DNA from: ZC4RG30 sp049841155
GTDB lineage: Bacteria; Pseudomonadota; Gammaproteobacteria; Steroidobacterales; Steroidobacteraceae
DNA length: 64,000 nucleotides
Direction: 5' to 3'
NCBI GenBank assembly: GCA_049841155.1
Contig: JASGHI010000004.1
Location: forward strand, 558,001 to 622,000
Shown: piece by piece, positions 24,600 through 34,790 of the stretch
How positions within the stretch are numbered: position 1 is the first letter of the stretch
Layout: each line of letters opens with the position of its first letter
Position numbers and translations under genes: made by a program
Notes under the pieces: model-generated
Seen by the model: only the letters and a program-made list of their open reading frames with translations
Told to the model about the DNA's origin: nothing
Database searches by the model: none

Positions 24600-25418
24600 T
24601 CAGCCGCAGGTGACGAGCTCGAAGGGGACGTCGTTCTCGACCTGGGTGGGGCGCGTGGCAAGGCCGTTCCAGCGCAGGAAACGCATGCTGCTGCGGTGAT
24701 GGCTGCCGCTGATCTCGGGATAGATGCCGGCGTCGGCAGGCAGCAGGATGCGCAGCAGCTGCAGCGGCTGATCGCGGTTGAAATTGATGGTGAACATGCC
24801 TTTGATGGCGGTCTCGCGCCGCGTACGGCCATTCTGGCGCGTGAGCCATAGCACCTCGGCCACCGCGTCGCAGAGGGGGCGCAGCAGCGCCAGCCACTCG
24901 TTGAAAGCCTCGGTGCGGGTGGCCGTGTCCTGGTTCAGCCAGTAGAAGAAATCCGGCAGGTCGAACTCGCAGGTGCCGCCGGGAATGGCGCTGCGATGCT
25001 TGATCGCGGCCAGGAACTCCGACTCGCGCAGCGGCTGCAGGAAGGTGCCGCCGGCGCTCACCAGCGCGGAACGCAGCCGCGTCAGGTTGGTGACCAGCGC
25101 CCGCAGCCGGCCGCCGTCCACGCCGCTCTTGTTCTCGAAGGCCTCGAGCTGCCCGGAGTGCCGTTCGATCTCCTTGAGCACTTCCGAGCGCACGTCGGTG
25201 CGGGTGGTGATGGCGAGGATGTCGATGAGGCTGGCGACGGCCGCGCGGCTGCCCCACTGGGTGGCCTTCTCGTTGTGGTAGAGGGCCTGGTTGTAGAGGT
25301 AGTCCAGCCTCAGGAAGGTGCGCATGCGCTCGTTCAGCGGCTGCTCGAACACGAGCGGGGCACTGGCGGGGGCTGCGGCGGGGACACGGGCTTCCTGGAT
25401 CATCCGGCTATTTTGCAT
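24600..25418 (-). CDS. zapD: Cell division protein ZapD
   Basis: A 272-residue protein of the ZapD/YacF family, which cross-links FtsZ filaments at the division site. VFEQPLNERMRTFLRLDYL near the N-terminus and the later EFDLPDFFYWLNQD segment are typical. The protein is mostly helical with a C-terminal beta domain. The start overlaps the end of coaE by 11 bases, indicating translational coupling. Confidence 0.93.
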   Translation of the reverse strand: MQNSRMIQEARVPAAAPASAPLVFEQPLNERMRTFLRLDYLYNQALYHNEKATQWGSRAAVASLIDILAITTRTDVRSEVLKEIERHSGQLEAFENKSGVDGGRLRALVTNLTRLRSALVSAGGTFLQPLRESEFLAAIKHRSAIPGGTCEFDLPDFFYWLNQDTATRTEAFNEWLALLRPLCDAVAEVLWLTRQNGRTRRETAIKGMFTINFNRDQPLQLLRILLPADAGIYPEISGSHHRSSMRFLRWNGLATRPTQVENDVPFELVTCG

Positions 25419-26040
25419 ATCCTTGCCGGCCGAGGTAAGTCTTGTGCAGGGCTTCGACCTGGCCGGCGAGGCGCGAAATGTCCCCTTCGTTGCGAATCAC
25501 GTCGTCGGCCAGCGACAGTCGCGCCTCGCGCGAAGCCTGCGCGGCGAGCATGCGGGCCGCGGCGTCTGCGTCGATGCGGTCGCGCTGCATCAGCCGCAGC
25601 TGCTGCGCTGCGGGCGGGGCATCCACCACCAGCACGCGGTCGTAGTGCTTTGCCGTTCCCGTCTCCGCCAGCAGCGGCACGGCCACCAGTAGGTAGGGCT
25701 CCTGCGCTTCCCGCGAGCGCCGGGCGACTTCGGCGTGGATCTTCGGATGAGTGATGGCCTCGAGATCCGCGCGCGCTGCGGCATCGCGGAACACCAGGTC
25801 GCGTAGCCGCGCGCGGTCCAGGGCGCCTCCTGGCGCCAGCACGCCGGGGCCGAAGCGCGCCACGATCTCGTCGAAGGCCGGTGAGCCGGGCAGCACGATT
25901 TCGCGCGCGATGAGGTCGGTATCGATGAGGCCCGCGCCCAGAGCCTGGAACAGTGCGGCTACGGTGGATTTGCCGCTGGCGATGCCGCCGGTGAGCGCCA
26001 CGCGGAACGGGGTCCGCGCAAGCGCGTCAGCGCGGGCCAT
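25408..26040 (-). CDS. coaE: Dephospho-CoA kinase
   Basis: Catalyses the last step of coenzyme A synthesis, ATP-dependent phosphorylation of dephospho-CoA. A 210-residue protein with P-loop GGIASGKST near residue 17, DTDLIAREIV for substrate binding, and HPKIH. ATG 26040 lies inside the end of pilD (14-base overlap). coaE between pilD and zapD is a conserved gammaproteobacterial order. Confidence 0.94.
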   Translation of the reverse strand: MARADALARTPFRVALTGGIASGKSTVAALFQALGAGLIDTDLIAREIVLPGSPAFDEIVARFGPGVLAPGGALDRARLRDLVFRDAAARADLEAITHPKIHAEVARRSREAQEPYLLVAVPLLAETGTAKHYDRVLVVDAPPAAQQLRLMQRDRIDADAAARMLAAQASREARLSLADDVIRNEGDISRLAGQVEALHKTYLGRQGYAK

Positions 26041-26905
26041 ACAGCGCAAGGTAGCCGGTGACCAGCTCCGGGCCCCACATGAGGGCCAGCCAGCCTGCGG
26101 CGGCAAGATACGGTCCGAAGGCCATGGGCACACCCTGTGTATGCCGCCGCAGCAGGATGGCCACGATGCCCACCGTGGCGCCCACACCTGCCGCGCCGAT
26201 GATGATGGGCAGCAGCATCTGCCAGCCCAGCCAGGCGCCGAGCGCTGCCAGCAGCTTGAAGTCGCCGTAGCCCATGCCCTCCTTGCCGGTTAGCAGGCGG
26301 AACAGGTGATACACCGCCCACAGCGCGAGATAGCCTGCGATGGTGCCGGTGACGGCCGCGCGCAGGTCCACCGGCAGGCGGCCGCCTGCTGGCAGCAGCA
26401 GCGCCGCGGCCAGGCCCAGCCACAGCAGCGGCAGCGTGAGGTTGTCCGGCAGCAGCTGGGTGTCGATGTCGATGAAGGCCAGCGCGACGAGGAACCAGGT
26501 GAGCAGCAGCGCCGCGCCTGCGGTCCAGGTGAAGCCGAATTTCCAGGCCACCAGCGCCGAGAGGACGCCGGTGAGCAGCTCCACCAGCGGATAGCGCGCA
26601 CCGATGGGCCGCTTGCAGGAGGCGCAACAGCCCCTGAGCGCCAGCCAGCTGAGGACGGGAATGTTCTGCAGCGCCGTGATGGGCGCCTTGCAGCCCGGGC
26701 AGGCCGAGCGCGGCACCACCAGGTTGTAGGGCGGTTCCTGCGGGGGTTGCTTGCCGTCCAGTGCCAGTGCCTCGCGGCGCCAGGCGCGCTCCAGCATCAC
26801 CGGCAGGCGGTGGATGACCACGTTGAGGAAGCTGCCGACCAGCAGGCCCAGCAGCAACACAGCACCGATGTACAGCGGCGCCGAGTGCGACAGCAGGTCG
26901 ATCAC
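26027..26905 (-). CDS. pilD: Prepilin leader peptidase / N-methyltransferase PilD
   Basis: A 292-residue polytopic inner-membrane aspartyl protease that removes the prepilin leader and methylates the new N-terminus. The cytoplasmic N-terminal domain has the two zinc CxxC pairs (CPGC and CASC). Catalytic aspartates are in DIDTQLLPD and GMGYGDFK, matching the GxGD family. Seven to eight hydrophobic segments are present. The start is GTG 26905. It also could process type II secretion pseudopilins encoded elsewhere. Confidence 0.95.
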   Translation of the reverse strand: MIDLLSHSAPLYIGAVLLLGLLVGSFLNVVIHRLPVMLERAWRREALALDGKQPPQEPPYNLVVPRSACPGCKAPITALQNIPVLSWLALRGCCASCKRPIGARYPLVELLTGVLSALVAWKFGFTWTAGAALLLTWFLVALAFIDIDTQLLPDNLTLPLLWLGLAAALLLPAGGRLPVDLRAAVTGTIAGYLALWAVYHLFRLLTGKEGMGYGDFKLLAALGAWLGWQMLLPIIIGAAGVGATVGIVAILLRRHTQGVPMAFGPYLAAAGWLALMWGPELVTGYLALYGPR

Positions 26906-26918
26906 GGGGTAGGAGCCG

Positions 26919-28148
26919 TCAGACCACGGCGCCCAGCTTGAAGATGGGCAGGTACATGGCGATCACGAGGCCGCCGACCAGCACGCCGAGGATGGCCATG
27001 ATCAGCGGTTCGAGCAGGCTGGACATTGCATCGACGGCGTTGTCCACCTCGGCTTCGTAGAAGCCTGCGACCTTGGCGGACATCTCGTCCAGCGCGCCGG
27101 CTTCCTCGCCCACGGCGATCATCTGGATCACCATGTTGGGGAACAGGTTGGTGTTCTCCATGGCGCGCTGCAGGCGCGTGCCGGTGGCCACCTCGTCGCG
27201 CATGGCGAGCGTGGCGTTCTCGTACACGATGTTGCCGGTGGCGCCGGCCACCGACTCCATGGCTTCCACCAGCGGCACGCCGGCGGCAAACATGGTGGAC
27301 AGCGTGCGCGCGAAGCGCGCGATGGCGGACTTGTTCAGGATGGGGCCGATGATGGGCAGCTTGAGCGAGAGGCGGTCCAGCGTTTCGCGCATCTTCCGGG
27401 AGCGTTTCTTCGTGTAGAAGAAGAACCAGCCGGCGGCGCCCAGCACGATGGCGATATATATGCCTTTCGTCTGCACGAATTTCGACAGGTTGATCACCAG
27501 CTGGGTGAACGCTGGCAGCTCGGCGCCGAAGCCCTTGAAAAGGTCCTCGAACTGCGGGATCACGAAGATCAGCAGGATCACGGTGACGACTACGGCGACG
27601 ACCAGCACGGCAGCGGGATAGAAAAGGGCTTTCTTGACCTTCTTCTTCAGTGCCTCGGTTTTTTCCTTGTAGGTGGCGACCTTGTCGAGCAGGCTCTCGA
27701 GGGCGCCGGCCTGTTCGCCAGCCTCTACCAGGTTCACATACAGGTCGTCGAAATACAGCGGTCGCTTGCCCAGGGCCTCGTGTAGGGAAGTGCCGCCTTC
27801 GACATCCGCCTTGATGTCGAGAATGAGCTTCTGCATCGAGGGCTTTTCGTGGCCGGCGCCGACGATGTCGAAGGCCTGCACCAGCGGGATGCCGGCGGCG
27901 AGCATCGTGGCCAGCTGGCGGCTGAATACTGCGATGTCTTCGGGCTTGATCGATCCGCCACCGATGCGCCCGGACTGCTTTTTGATCTTGTTGGGGGCCA
28001 CCCCCTGACGGCGCAGCTCGGCGCGTAGCGCCTGCTCGTCCTTGGCCAGCGTCTTGCCTTTGACAGTTTTGCCGCGTTTGTCCTTGCCCTCCCACAGGAA
28101 GGGGATGTCACGCTTGATCGCGCGGATCGCCGAGGTGGATTGCGCCAT
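26919..28148 (-). CDS. pilC: Type IV pilus inner-membrane platform protein PilC
   Basis: A 409-residue protein with two T2SF domains (about 70-195 and 275-400) and three membrane helices. It links the motor ATPases to pilin polymerisation. FSRQLATMLAAGIPLVQAFDI and FARTLSTMFAAGVPLVEAMES are the repeated domain signatures. It lies 9 bases after pilB and before pilD. Confidence 0.96.
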   Translation of the reverse strand: MAQSTSAIRAIKRDIPFLWEGKDKRGKTVKGKTLAKDEQALRAELRRQGVAPNKIKKQSGRIGGGSIKPEDIAVFSRQLATMLAAGIPLVQAFDIVGAGHEKPSMQKLILDIKADVEGGTSLHEALGKRPLYFDDLYVNLVEAGEQAGALESLLDKVATYKEKTEALKKKVKKALFYPAAVLVVAVVVTVILLIFVIPQFEDLFKGFGAELPAFTQLVINLSKFVQTKGIYIAIVLGAAGWFFFYTKKRSRKMRETLDRLSLKLPIIGPILNKSAIARFARTLSTMFAAGVPLVEAMESVAGATGNIVYENATLAMRDEVATGTRLQRAMENTNLFPNMVIQMIAVGEEAGALDEMSAKVAGFYEAEVDNAVDAMSSLLEPLIMAILGVLVGGLVIAMYLPIFKLGAVV

Positions 28149-28157
28149 GGTGAGACC

Positions 28158-29903
28158 TTATTCGATCGTAACGCTGTTGATTTCTTCGAGACTGGTGAGG
28201 CCGGCGGCCACCTTGGCCAGGCCCGAACGCCGCAGATCCCATACGCCCGCAGCCCTGGCCGCGTCGTTGATCTCGATGGCATTGCCGCCGGCCATGATGA
28301 TGCGGCCGATGTCCTCGGTGACCGGCATGACCTGGTAGATGCCTACCCGGCCCTTGTAGCCGTCGGTGCAGGCGGGGCAACCGCGCGGTCCGAAGATCTG
28401 CATGCCCTTGGCGATGTCCTCTTGCGGGAAGCCTTCCTTGCTCAGGGCTTCGGCGGGGATGTCCATGGGCTGCTTGCAGGCTGCACACAGCCGACGCGCC
28501 AGACGCTGGGCAATGATGAGGCTCACCGAGGTTGCGATGGCATAGGGCTTCACGCCCATGTCCACCAGGCGCGTCAGCGTCTGGGGAGCGTCATTGGTGT
28601 GCAGGGTGGAGAGCACCAGGTGGCCCGTCTGCGCCGCCTTGATGGCGATCTCGGCCGTCTCCAGGTCGCGGATCTCGCCCACCATCACCACGTCCGGGTC
28701 CTGGCGCAGGAAGGAGCGCAGCGCCGAGGCGAAGGTGAGGCCCACTTTGGGGTTCACGTTCACCTGGTTCACGCCGGGCAGGTTGATTTCCGCCGGATCC
28801 TCGGCTGTGGAGATGTTGGTGTCTTCGCGATTGAGGATGTTGAGGCCGGTGTATAGCGACACGGTCTTGCCCGAGCCCGTGGGGCCGGTGACCAGGATCA
28901 TGCCCTGCGGCTTCGCGAGATACTTGAGATACAGGTCTTTCTGGAACGGCTCATAGCCCAGCGCATCGATACCCAGCATCGCCTGCGAAGGGTCGAGGAT
29001 ACGCATCACGACCTTCTCGCCGTAAAGCGTCGGGCAGGTGCTGACGCGGAAGTCGATGGCGCGCGTCTTCGACAGCTTCATCTTGATGCGGCCGTCCTGC
29101 GGCACACGGCGTTCGGCGATGTCCAGGCGTGACATCACCTTTAGGCGCGCCGAGAGCTTGCCGGCCAGCTGCACCGGTGGCTGCGCCACTTCCTTCAGCA
29201 CGCCATCCATGCGGAAGCGCACTCGGTAGATCTTCTCGTAAGGCTCGAAGTGGATGTCCGATGCGCCGCGGCGGATGGCATCCAGCATGAGCTTGTTGAC
29301 GAAGCGGACGATGGGCGCGTCCTCGACGTCATCCCGGCTGACGACATCGCCATCCCCATCGTCGCCGCCGGTGACCTCGAGGCCTTCGAGGTCCATACCT
29401 TCGTCTTCGCCCAGGGACGGCACGCCGGCATCGGCCTGCTCGATGGCCTTGTCGACCAGCTTCTGCAGCTTGTCGTCCTCGACGACGATGGCGTCCACAC
29501 CGAGGCCGGTCTGGAACTTGATCTCGTCGATGGCGTGCAGATCGGTGGGGTCCGAGACGCCAAGGAACAGCCGCTTGCCGCGTTTGTACATTGGCAGCAC
29601 GCGGTGCTTGGCCAGCAGCTTGTCCGAGACGAGGCGGGTGATCTCTGTATCCAGCGGCAGAGCGTCCAGATCGAACAGCGGCACGCCGAATTCGTGCGAG
29701 GCCGCAATGGCGATATCCCGCGCATTGGCAGCGCCGCTGGAAACCAGCTGCGAGACGAAGTGGGACTTGCGCTCGCGCGCGGCGGAGAGCGCTGCATGGG
29801 CGTCCGCCTCGCTGACGACGCCGTCCTGCACCAGACGCTGGGGCAGGCCACTCAATAGCGCCGCCGGTGGAGCGCTCCGGGCCAAAGAAACGTTGTCATT
29901 CAT
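28158..29903 (-). CDS. pilB: Type IV pilus assembly ATPase PilB
   Basis: A 581-residue hexameric ATPase that powers pilus extension. The N-terminal MshEN/T2SE_N domains span about residues 20-180. The C-terminal motor has Walker A GPTGSGKT, Asp box, Walker B and the tetracysteine zinc site (CAACK and CPAC). An acidic linker lies near residues 160-190. It is the first gene of the pilB-pilC-pilD-coaE-zapD-yacG run, downstream of the pilA terminator, so it needs its own promoter in the 250-base gap 29904-30151. Confidence 0.96.
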   Translation of the reverse strand: MNDNVSLARSAPPAALLSGLPQRLVQDGVVSEADAHAALSAARERKSHFVSQLVSSGAANARDIAIAASHEFGVPLFDLDALPLDTEITRLVSDKLLAKHRVLPMYKRGKRLFLGVSDPTDLHAIDEIKFQTGLGVDAIVVEDDKLQKLVDKAIEQADAGVPSLGEDEGMDLEGLEVTGGDDGDGDVVSRDDVEDAPIVRFVNKLMLDAIRRGASDIHFEPYEKIYRVRFRMDGVLKEVAQPPVQLAGKLSARLKVMSRLDIAERRVPQDGRIKMKLSKTRAIDFRVSTCPTLYGEKVVMRILDPSQAMLGIDALGYEPFQKDLYLKYLAKPQGMILVTGPTGSGKTVSLYTGLNILNREDTNISTAEDPAEINLPGVNQVNVNPKVGLTFASALRSFLRQDPDVVMVGEIRDLETAEIAIKAAQTGHLVLSTLHTNDAPQTLTRLVDMGVKPYAIATSVSLIIAQRLARRLCAACKQPMDIPAEALSKEGFPQEDIAKGMQIFGPRGCPACTDGYKGRVGIYQVMPVTEDIGRIIMAGGNAIEINDAARAAGVWDLRRSGLAKVAAGLTSLEEINSVTIE

Positions 29904-30090
29904 GTACTTAGGCCAGCCCCGATGTTCCCTTTGGTCAATAGTCTGGGCAAGTAGCGGATGATAGCAACTGTCAAATCTCTGGCGAGTCTGACATACCCGG
30001 CTTCAGCGCCCCGTGATTGGTCTCCCAAATGACGTAAGCGCCGAAGCAAGACCTGCTGCGGTTGAGGGTAGCGGGCGGCGAAGTCTGCGT

Positions 30091-30126
30091 CGTAAAACAA
30101 AGAAGCCCCTCCGAGGAGGGGCTTCT
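30091..30126 (-). terminator. Intrinsic terminator of pilA
   Basis: AGAAGCCCCTCC (30101-30112) and GGAGGGGCTTCT (30115-30126) form a perfect stem. On the minus strand it is followed by TTGTTTTACG, giving a U-rich tail. It lies 25 bases after the pilA stop codon and isolates abundant pilA message from pilB. Confidence 0.9.
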
Positions 30127-30151
30127 GTCGGACATCAGTTGGAACTGATTC

Positions 30152-30628
30152 TTAGGCGCGGCACGTCTGCGGCAGATACTTGGCCGTAACGTCCGTGGTG
30201 TTGGCGCCAGCCGCTGGCGTCGCTGCGCCAACGATAGCCTTGTAGCCACAGTTCCAGATCACATCGCCGTTCGGGCTCGTGGTCGGACGCAGGGAGAGAA
30301 TATGAGTAGCAAGGTTGGCGTTCGCGTTGGTGCCACCGTAAGTGATGTTGATCGTCCCGGTGTCCACTACCACGCCCGAAACGTACTTGCCGGACTTCAC
30401 CGCCGTGATGCCCAGGGTCGCGTTGTCGGCCGGCCAGGCGCCGGTCTGGGCGAAGTGCTCTGCAACTGCAGCCTTGAGATCGCCGGCCAGGTTCAGACCT
30501 TCCGTCACCTGCGAACGGATCGTGTAGTCCTGATAGGCCGGGATCGCGATCGCGGCCAGGATGCCGATGATCGCCACGACGATCATCAACTCGATGAGGG
30601 TGAAACCCTTCTGTACTGACTTCATCAT
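30152..30628 (-). CDS. pilA: Type IVa major pilin PilA
   Basis: A 158-residue pilin precursor. The leader MMKSVQKG is cut before Phe (FTLIELMIVVAIIGILAAIAIP), with Glu5 of the mature protein present. The hydrophobic N-terminal helix anchors and packs the filament. Two C-terminal cysteines (NCGYK and QTCRA) form the disulfide D-region. ATG 30628 is chosen over ATG 30625 because AAGGAG precedes it by 10 bases. It has its own sigma-54 promoter and terminator, as in Pseudomonas and Xanthomonas. Confidence 0.95.
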   Translation of the reverse strand: MMKSVQKGFTLIELMIVVAIIGILAAIAIPAYQDYTIRSQVTEGLNLAGDLKAAVAEHFAQTGAWPADNATLGITAVKSGKYVSGVVVDTGTINITYGGTNANANLATHILSLRPTTSPNGDVIWNCGYKAIVGAATPAAGANTTDVTAKYLPQTCRA

Positions 30629-30695
30629 TTGACTGTTACTCCTTGGAGACCAGATTTTCGCTTCGACTCGGCACCATGCCGATGATCCGAACAGA

Positions 30696-30710
30696 GCAAG
30701 CCCTGTGCCA
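30696..30710 (-). promoter_or_regulatory. Sigma-54 (-24/-12) promoter of pilA
   Basis: On the minus strand the sequence is TGGCAC-AGGGC-TTGC, an exact match to the -24/-12 consensus with the right 5-base spacer. Transcription would start near 30684, about 56 bases before the pilA ATG. The NtrC-type gene pilR lies 1 kb away. Confidence 0.9.
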
Positions 30711-30816
30711 GGGTCACCCGTGGTGTGCAAGGTACTGTTCTGGATGGATTTTTCCGTGCGCCAATCGACGGATTAACGTAATTGCGTGGCCGAACGCCGA
30801 CAGGTCAGGTCCGAAG

Positions 30817-30841
30817 GTGACGCGTTGCGTCACATTGTGAC
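30817..30841. promoter_or_regulatory. Palindromic site upstream of the pilA sigma-54 promoter
   Basis: GTGACGC (30817-30823) and GCGTCAC (30827-30833) form a perfect inverted repeat. GTCAC/GTGAC (30829-30841) adds a second. They lie about 130-155 bases upstream of the predicted pilA start, the usual distance for an enhancer bound by a sigma-54 activator such as PilR. Confidence 0.45.
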
Positions 30842-30910
30842 CTTGCGTGGCGAATTGGCTTGTTTCGACAAGTTTGCCGGGTCGACGAGTGGTCATTCGA
30901 TGCCCCATAA

Positions 30911-30935
30911 TAGACCAGTCTATTAAACTGGTCTA
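30911..30935. promoter_or_regulatory. Operator-like repeats before the antitoxin gene
   Basis: TAGACCAG (30911-30918) and CTGGTCTA (30928-30935) are exact inverted repeats 9 bases apart. TAGAC/GTCTA (30911-30922) forms a smaller overlapping one. They end just before the start codon, where a Phd-type antitoxin usually represses its own operon. Confidence 0.6.
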
Positions 30936-30942
30936 ATTGAAC

Positions 30943-31188
30943 ATGAAGACGACAATTGGCGCGTACGAAGCCAAGACCCGATTGCCGGAGCTGCTGCGTG
31001 AAGTCCAGGCTGGAAGGCGGTTCAGTATCACCAACCGGGGCAGGGTAGTGGCGGAACTGGTGCCCAGCGGAGCTGGCGAGCTGCAAATGGCGGGCGATGC
31101 GATTGATCGTTTTGCGGCTTTCCTCAAGGCCAATCCTGTGCGCAAGCGGGTCGATATCAAGGCATTGATCGAATCGGGCAGAGAATGA
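30943..31188 (+). CDS. Type II antitoxin, Phd/YefM family
   Basis: An 81-residue protein starting at ATG 30943; a TTG at 30937 is an alternative. The N-terminal half (TTIGAYEAKTRLPELLREV, then FSITNRGRVVAELVP) is the DNA-binding Phd/YefM fold. The C-terminal part should wrap the toxin. It represses its own promoter and neutralises the neighbouring PIN toxin. Its stop overlaps the toxin start (ATGA, 31185-31188), the normal coupling in such modules. Confidence 0.9.
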   Translation: MKTTIGAYEAKTRLPELLREVQAGRRFSITNRGRVVAELVPSGAGELQMAGDAIDRFAAFLKANPVRKRVDIKALIESGRE

Positions 31189-31601
31189 GCTTCGTCCTGG
31201 ACGCATCGGTTGCGTTGGCGTGGCTCTTGCCGGTGCCTGCCACGCGCGATGCGGTTGCCGCATCCGCCGCGCTGGAGCAGCTCAGGGCGCCGTCCGCCAT
31301 TGCACATGTTCCGACCGTGTGGACATTGGAAGTCAGCAATGTGCTGGCGCGGTGCGAGCTTCAAGGGGTGATAACCCAAGCGCAGTCGGAAGCGTATCTG
31401 GCGTTGCTGCGGCAGCTGCCGTTGCGTGTGGATTCTGCGCCCGGAATCAGTGCCCTGCCGGCCGTGCTGCAGATGGCCAGGCGTTATCGCCTTTCGTCCT
31501 ACGACGCTTCATATCTGGATCTGGCGCTGCGATTGTCACTGCCGCTGATGACTCTGGACCGTGATCTTCGCAAGGCAGCGGATCGGGCCGGAGTGGGTTG
31601 A
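31185..31601 (+). CDS. vapC: PIN-domain ribonuclease toxin, VapC family
   Basis: A 138-residue PIN nuclease. All four acidic metal-binding residues are present: D6 (VLDASVAL), E49 (TLEVSN), D107 (SSYDASYLDLA) and D125 (MTLDRDL), so it looks active. VapC toxins cut specific tRNAs or rRNA when the labile antitoxin is lost. The module sits between pilA and the convergent pilR gene, whose stop is 43 bases away. Confidence 0.9.
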   Translation: MSFVLDASVALAWLLPVPATRDAVAASAALEQLRAPSAIAHVPTVWTLEVSNVLARCELQGVITQAQSEAYLALLRQLPLRVDSAPGISALPAVLQMARRYRLSSYDASYLDLALRLSLPLMTLDRDLRKAADRAGVG

Positions 31602-31644
31602 GAGCAGTTGCGCCCTGCGGCCTGAATCGGCACGGAGCGGCTGG

Positions 31645-33036
31645 CTATTCGATCCCCAGCTTCTTGATCCGGTAGCGCAGCGCACGGAAGGTCATCCCCA
31701 GCAACTTCGCCGCCGCGGTCTTGTTGTAGCGCGTCTGCTCCAGCGCCCGCACGATGGCTTCGCGCTCCACGCTTTGCAGCTGGCTGCCCAGCGGCTGTTC
31801 TTCGTCGAAGGCATCCACGGAATCACGCGCGCGCAGCAGCGGTGGCACGGGTGCGGCAGAGCCGGCCTCCTCGGCGGCGAGGGTTGGAGCGGCCCGCAGC
31901 TGCAGATCCGCACCATGGATCATCCCTTCGCTGCACAGGGTCGAGGCACGTTCGAGGATGTTCTCCAGTTCGCGCACATTGCCGGGGAAGGCGTATTCCT
32001 GCAGAGCCTGCAACGCATCCGGCGCCAGGCTCGCGGCCTTGTCCGCAGAACGGCGCGCCAGGCGCAGCAGGATATGTTCAGCCAGCTCGGGAATGTCGCC
32101 GCGGCGCTCGCGCAAGGAAGGCACGCGCAGCTCGATCACGTTGATGCGGTAATACAGATCCTCGCGGAACTGCCCCAGCGCCACGCGCTCGCCGAGGTTG
32201 CGATGTGTGGCGGACAGCAGCCGCACATCCACGGCCTGCTCCGCGGTCTCGCCCACCGGCCGCACGCTCTTCTCCTGGATCACGCGCAGCAGCTTCACCT
32301 GCATGTGCAAGGGCAGATCCGCCACTTCGTCGAGGAACAGCGTGCCGCCGTCGGCGCTCTGCACCAGCCCCTTCTTGTCCGCCACGGCGCCGGTGAAGCT
32401 GCCGCGCTTGTGGCCGAATAGCTCGCTTTCCATCAGCTCGCCGGGGATGGCGCCGCAGTTCACCGCGACGAAGGGCCCTTCCGAGCGCGGACCGGAAAGA
32501 TGGATGAGCCGCGCCACCAGCTCCTTGCCGGTGCCGCTTTCGCCGGCAATGTGCACCGGCGCCTGGCTGCGCGCCACGCGCGCGATCAGCTCGCGCAGCT
32601 GCTGCATGGGGGCGGACTGCCCGAGCAACCGCGGCCCCTGGAAGGTGAAGCCCTCGCCATTGGCGCGTTCGGCGAGCTTCAGGGCCTGCTGCACCATCCG
32701 CCGCAGCCCGGCAAGGTCCAGGGGCTTGGCAATGAAGTCGAAGGCGCCGAGCTTGAGCGCGCGCACGGCCGTTTCGACATTGCCATGCGCAGTGATGATG
32801 GCGCAGGGCACGCCAGGCCGGCGTTGCTGCAGCCATTGCAGGAATTCGAGTCCATCGCCATCGGGCAGGCGCATGTCGCAGAGCACGAGGTCGAAGCTTT
32901 CGGCGAGCGCCAGCCGCTGCCCCTCGCGCAGCGTGGCGGCCTGCCCGGAAGACAGACCCATCCGCTGCAGGGTGAGGGCGACGAGTTCGAGCAGGTCGGG
33001 CTCGTCGTCGATGATCAGGACGCGGGCATTGGCCAT
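31645..33036 (-). CDS. pilR: Sigma-54-dependent response regulator PilR
   Basis: A 463-residue NtrC-family activator. The receiver domain has the phospho-acceptor D54 (LCDMRLPDGDG). The AAA+ domain has Walker A GESGTGKE, the sigma-54 contact loop written GSFTGA rather than GAFTGA, and Walker B TLFLDEVADLP. The C-terminal Fis-type HTH includes NKTAAAKLLGMTFRALRYRIKKL. It activates the pilA sigma-54 promoter 2 kb away. It is transcribed with pilS (33-base gap). Confidence 0.94.
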   Translation of the reverse strand: MANARVLIIDDEPDLLELVALTLQRMGLSSGQAATLREGQRLALAESFDLVLCDMRLPDGDGLEFLQWLQQRRPGVPCAIITAHGNVETAVRALKLGAFDFIAKPLDLAGLRRMVQQALKLAERANGEGFTFQGPRLLGQSAPMQQLRELIARVARSQAPVHIAGESGTGKELVARLIHLSGPRSEGPFVAVNCGAIPGELMESELFGHKRGSFTGAVADKKGLVQSADGGTLFLDEVADLPLHMQVKLLRVIQEKSVRPVGETAEQAVDVRLLSATHRNLGERVALGQFREDLYYRINVIELRVPSLRERRGDIPELAEHILLRLARRSADKAASLAPDALQALQEYAFPGNVRELENILERASTLCSEGMIHGADLQLRAAPTLAAEEAGSAAPVPPLLRARDSVDAFDEEQPLGSQLQSVEREAIVRALEQTRYNKTAAAKLLGMTFRALRYRIKKLGIE

Positions 33037-33069
33037 GTGGCGCCCTATGTTAAATCAGTCGCCACCGGT

Positions 33070-34719
<1,650 letters not shown>

Positions 34720-34790
34720 GACTGTAGATCATCCGCGGCGCCGGCCGGAATCGTCTAGGCTTGAACTGTGAACGACGTGGGAATCCGCCC

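Larger units (their letters stand above)
30629..30942. other. 314-base regulatory region between pilA and the toxin-antitoxin genes
   Basis: It holds the pilA leader, sigma-54 promoter and palindromic upstream site on the minus side, and the antitoxin operator-like repeats (30911-30935) on the plus side. I see no gene in it. Confidence 0.7.
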
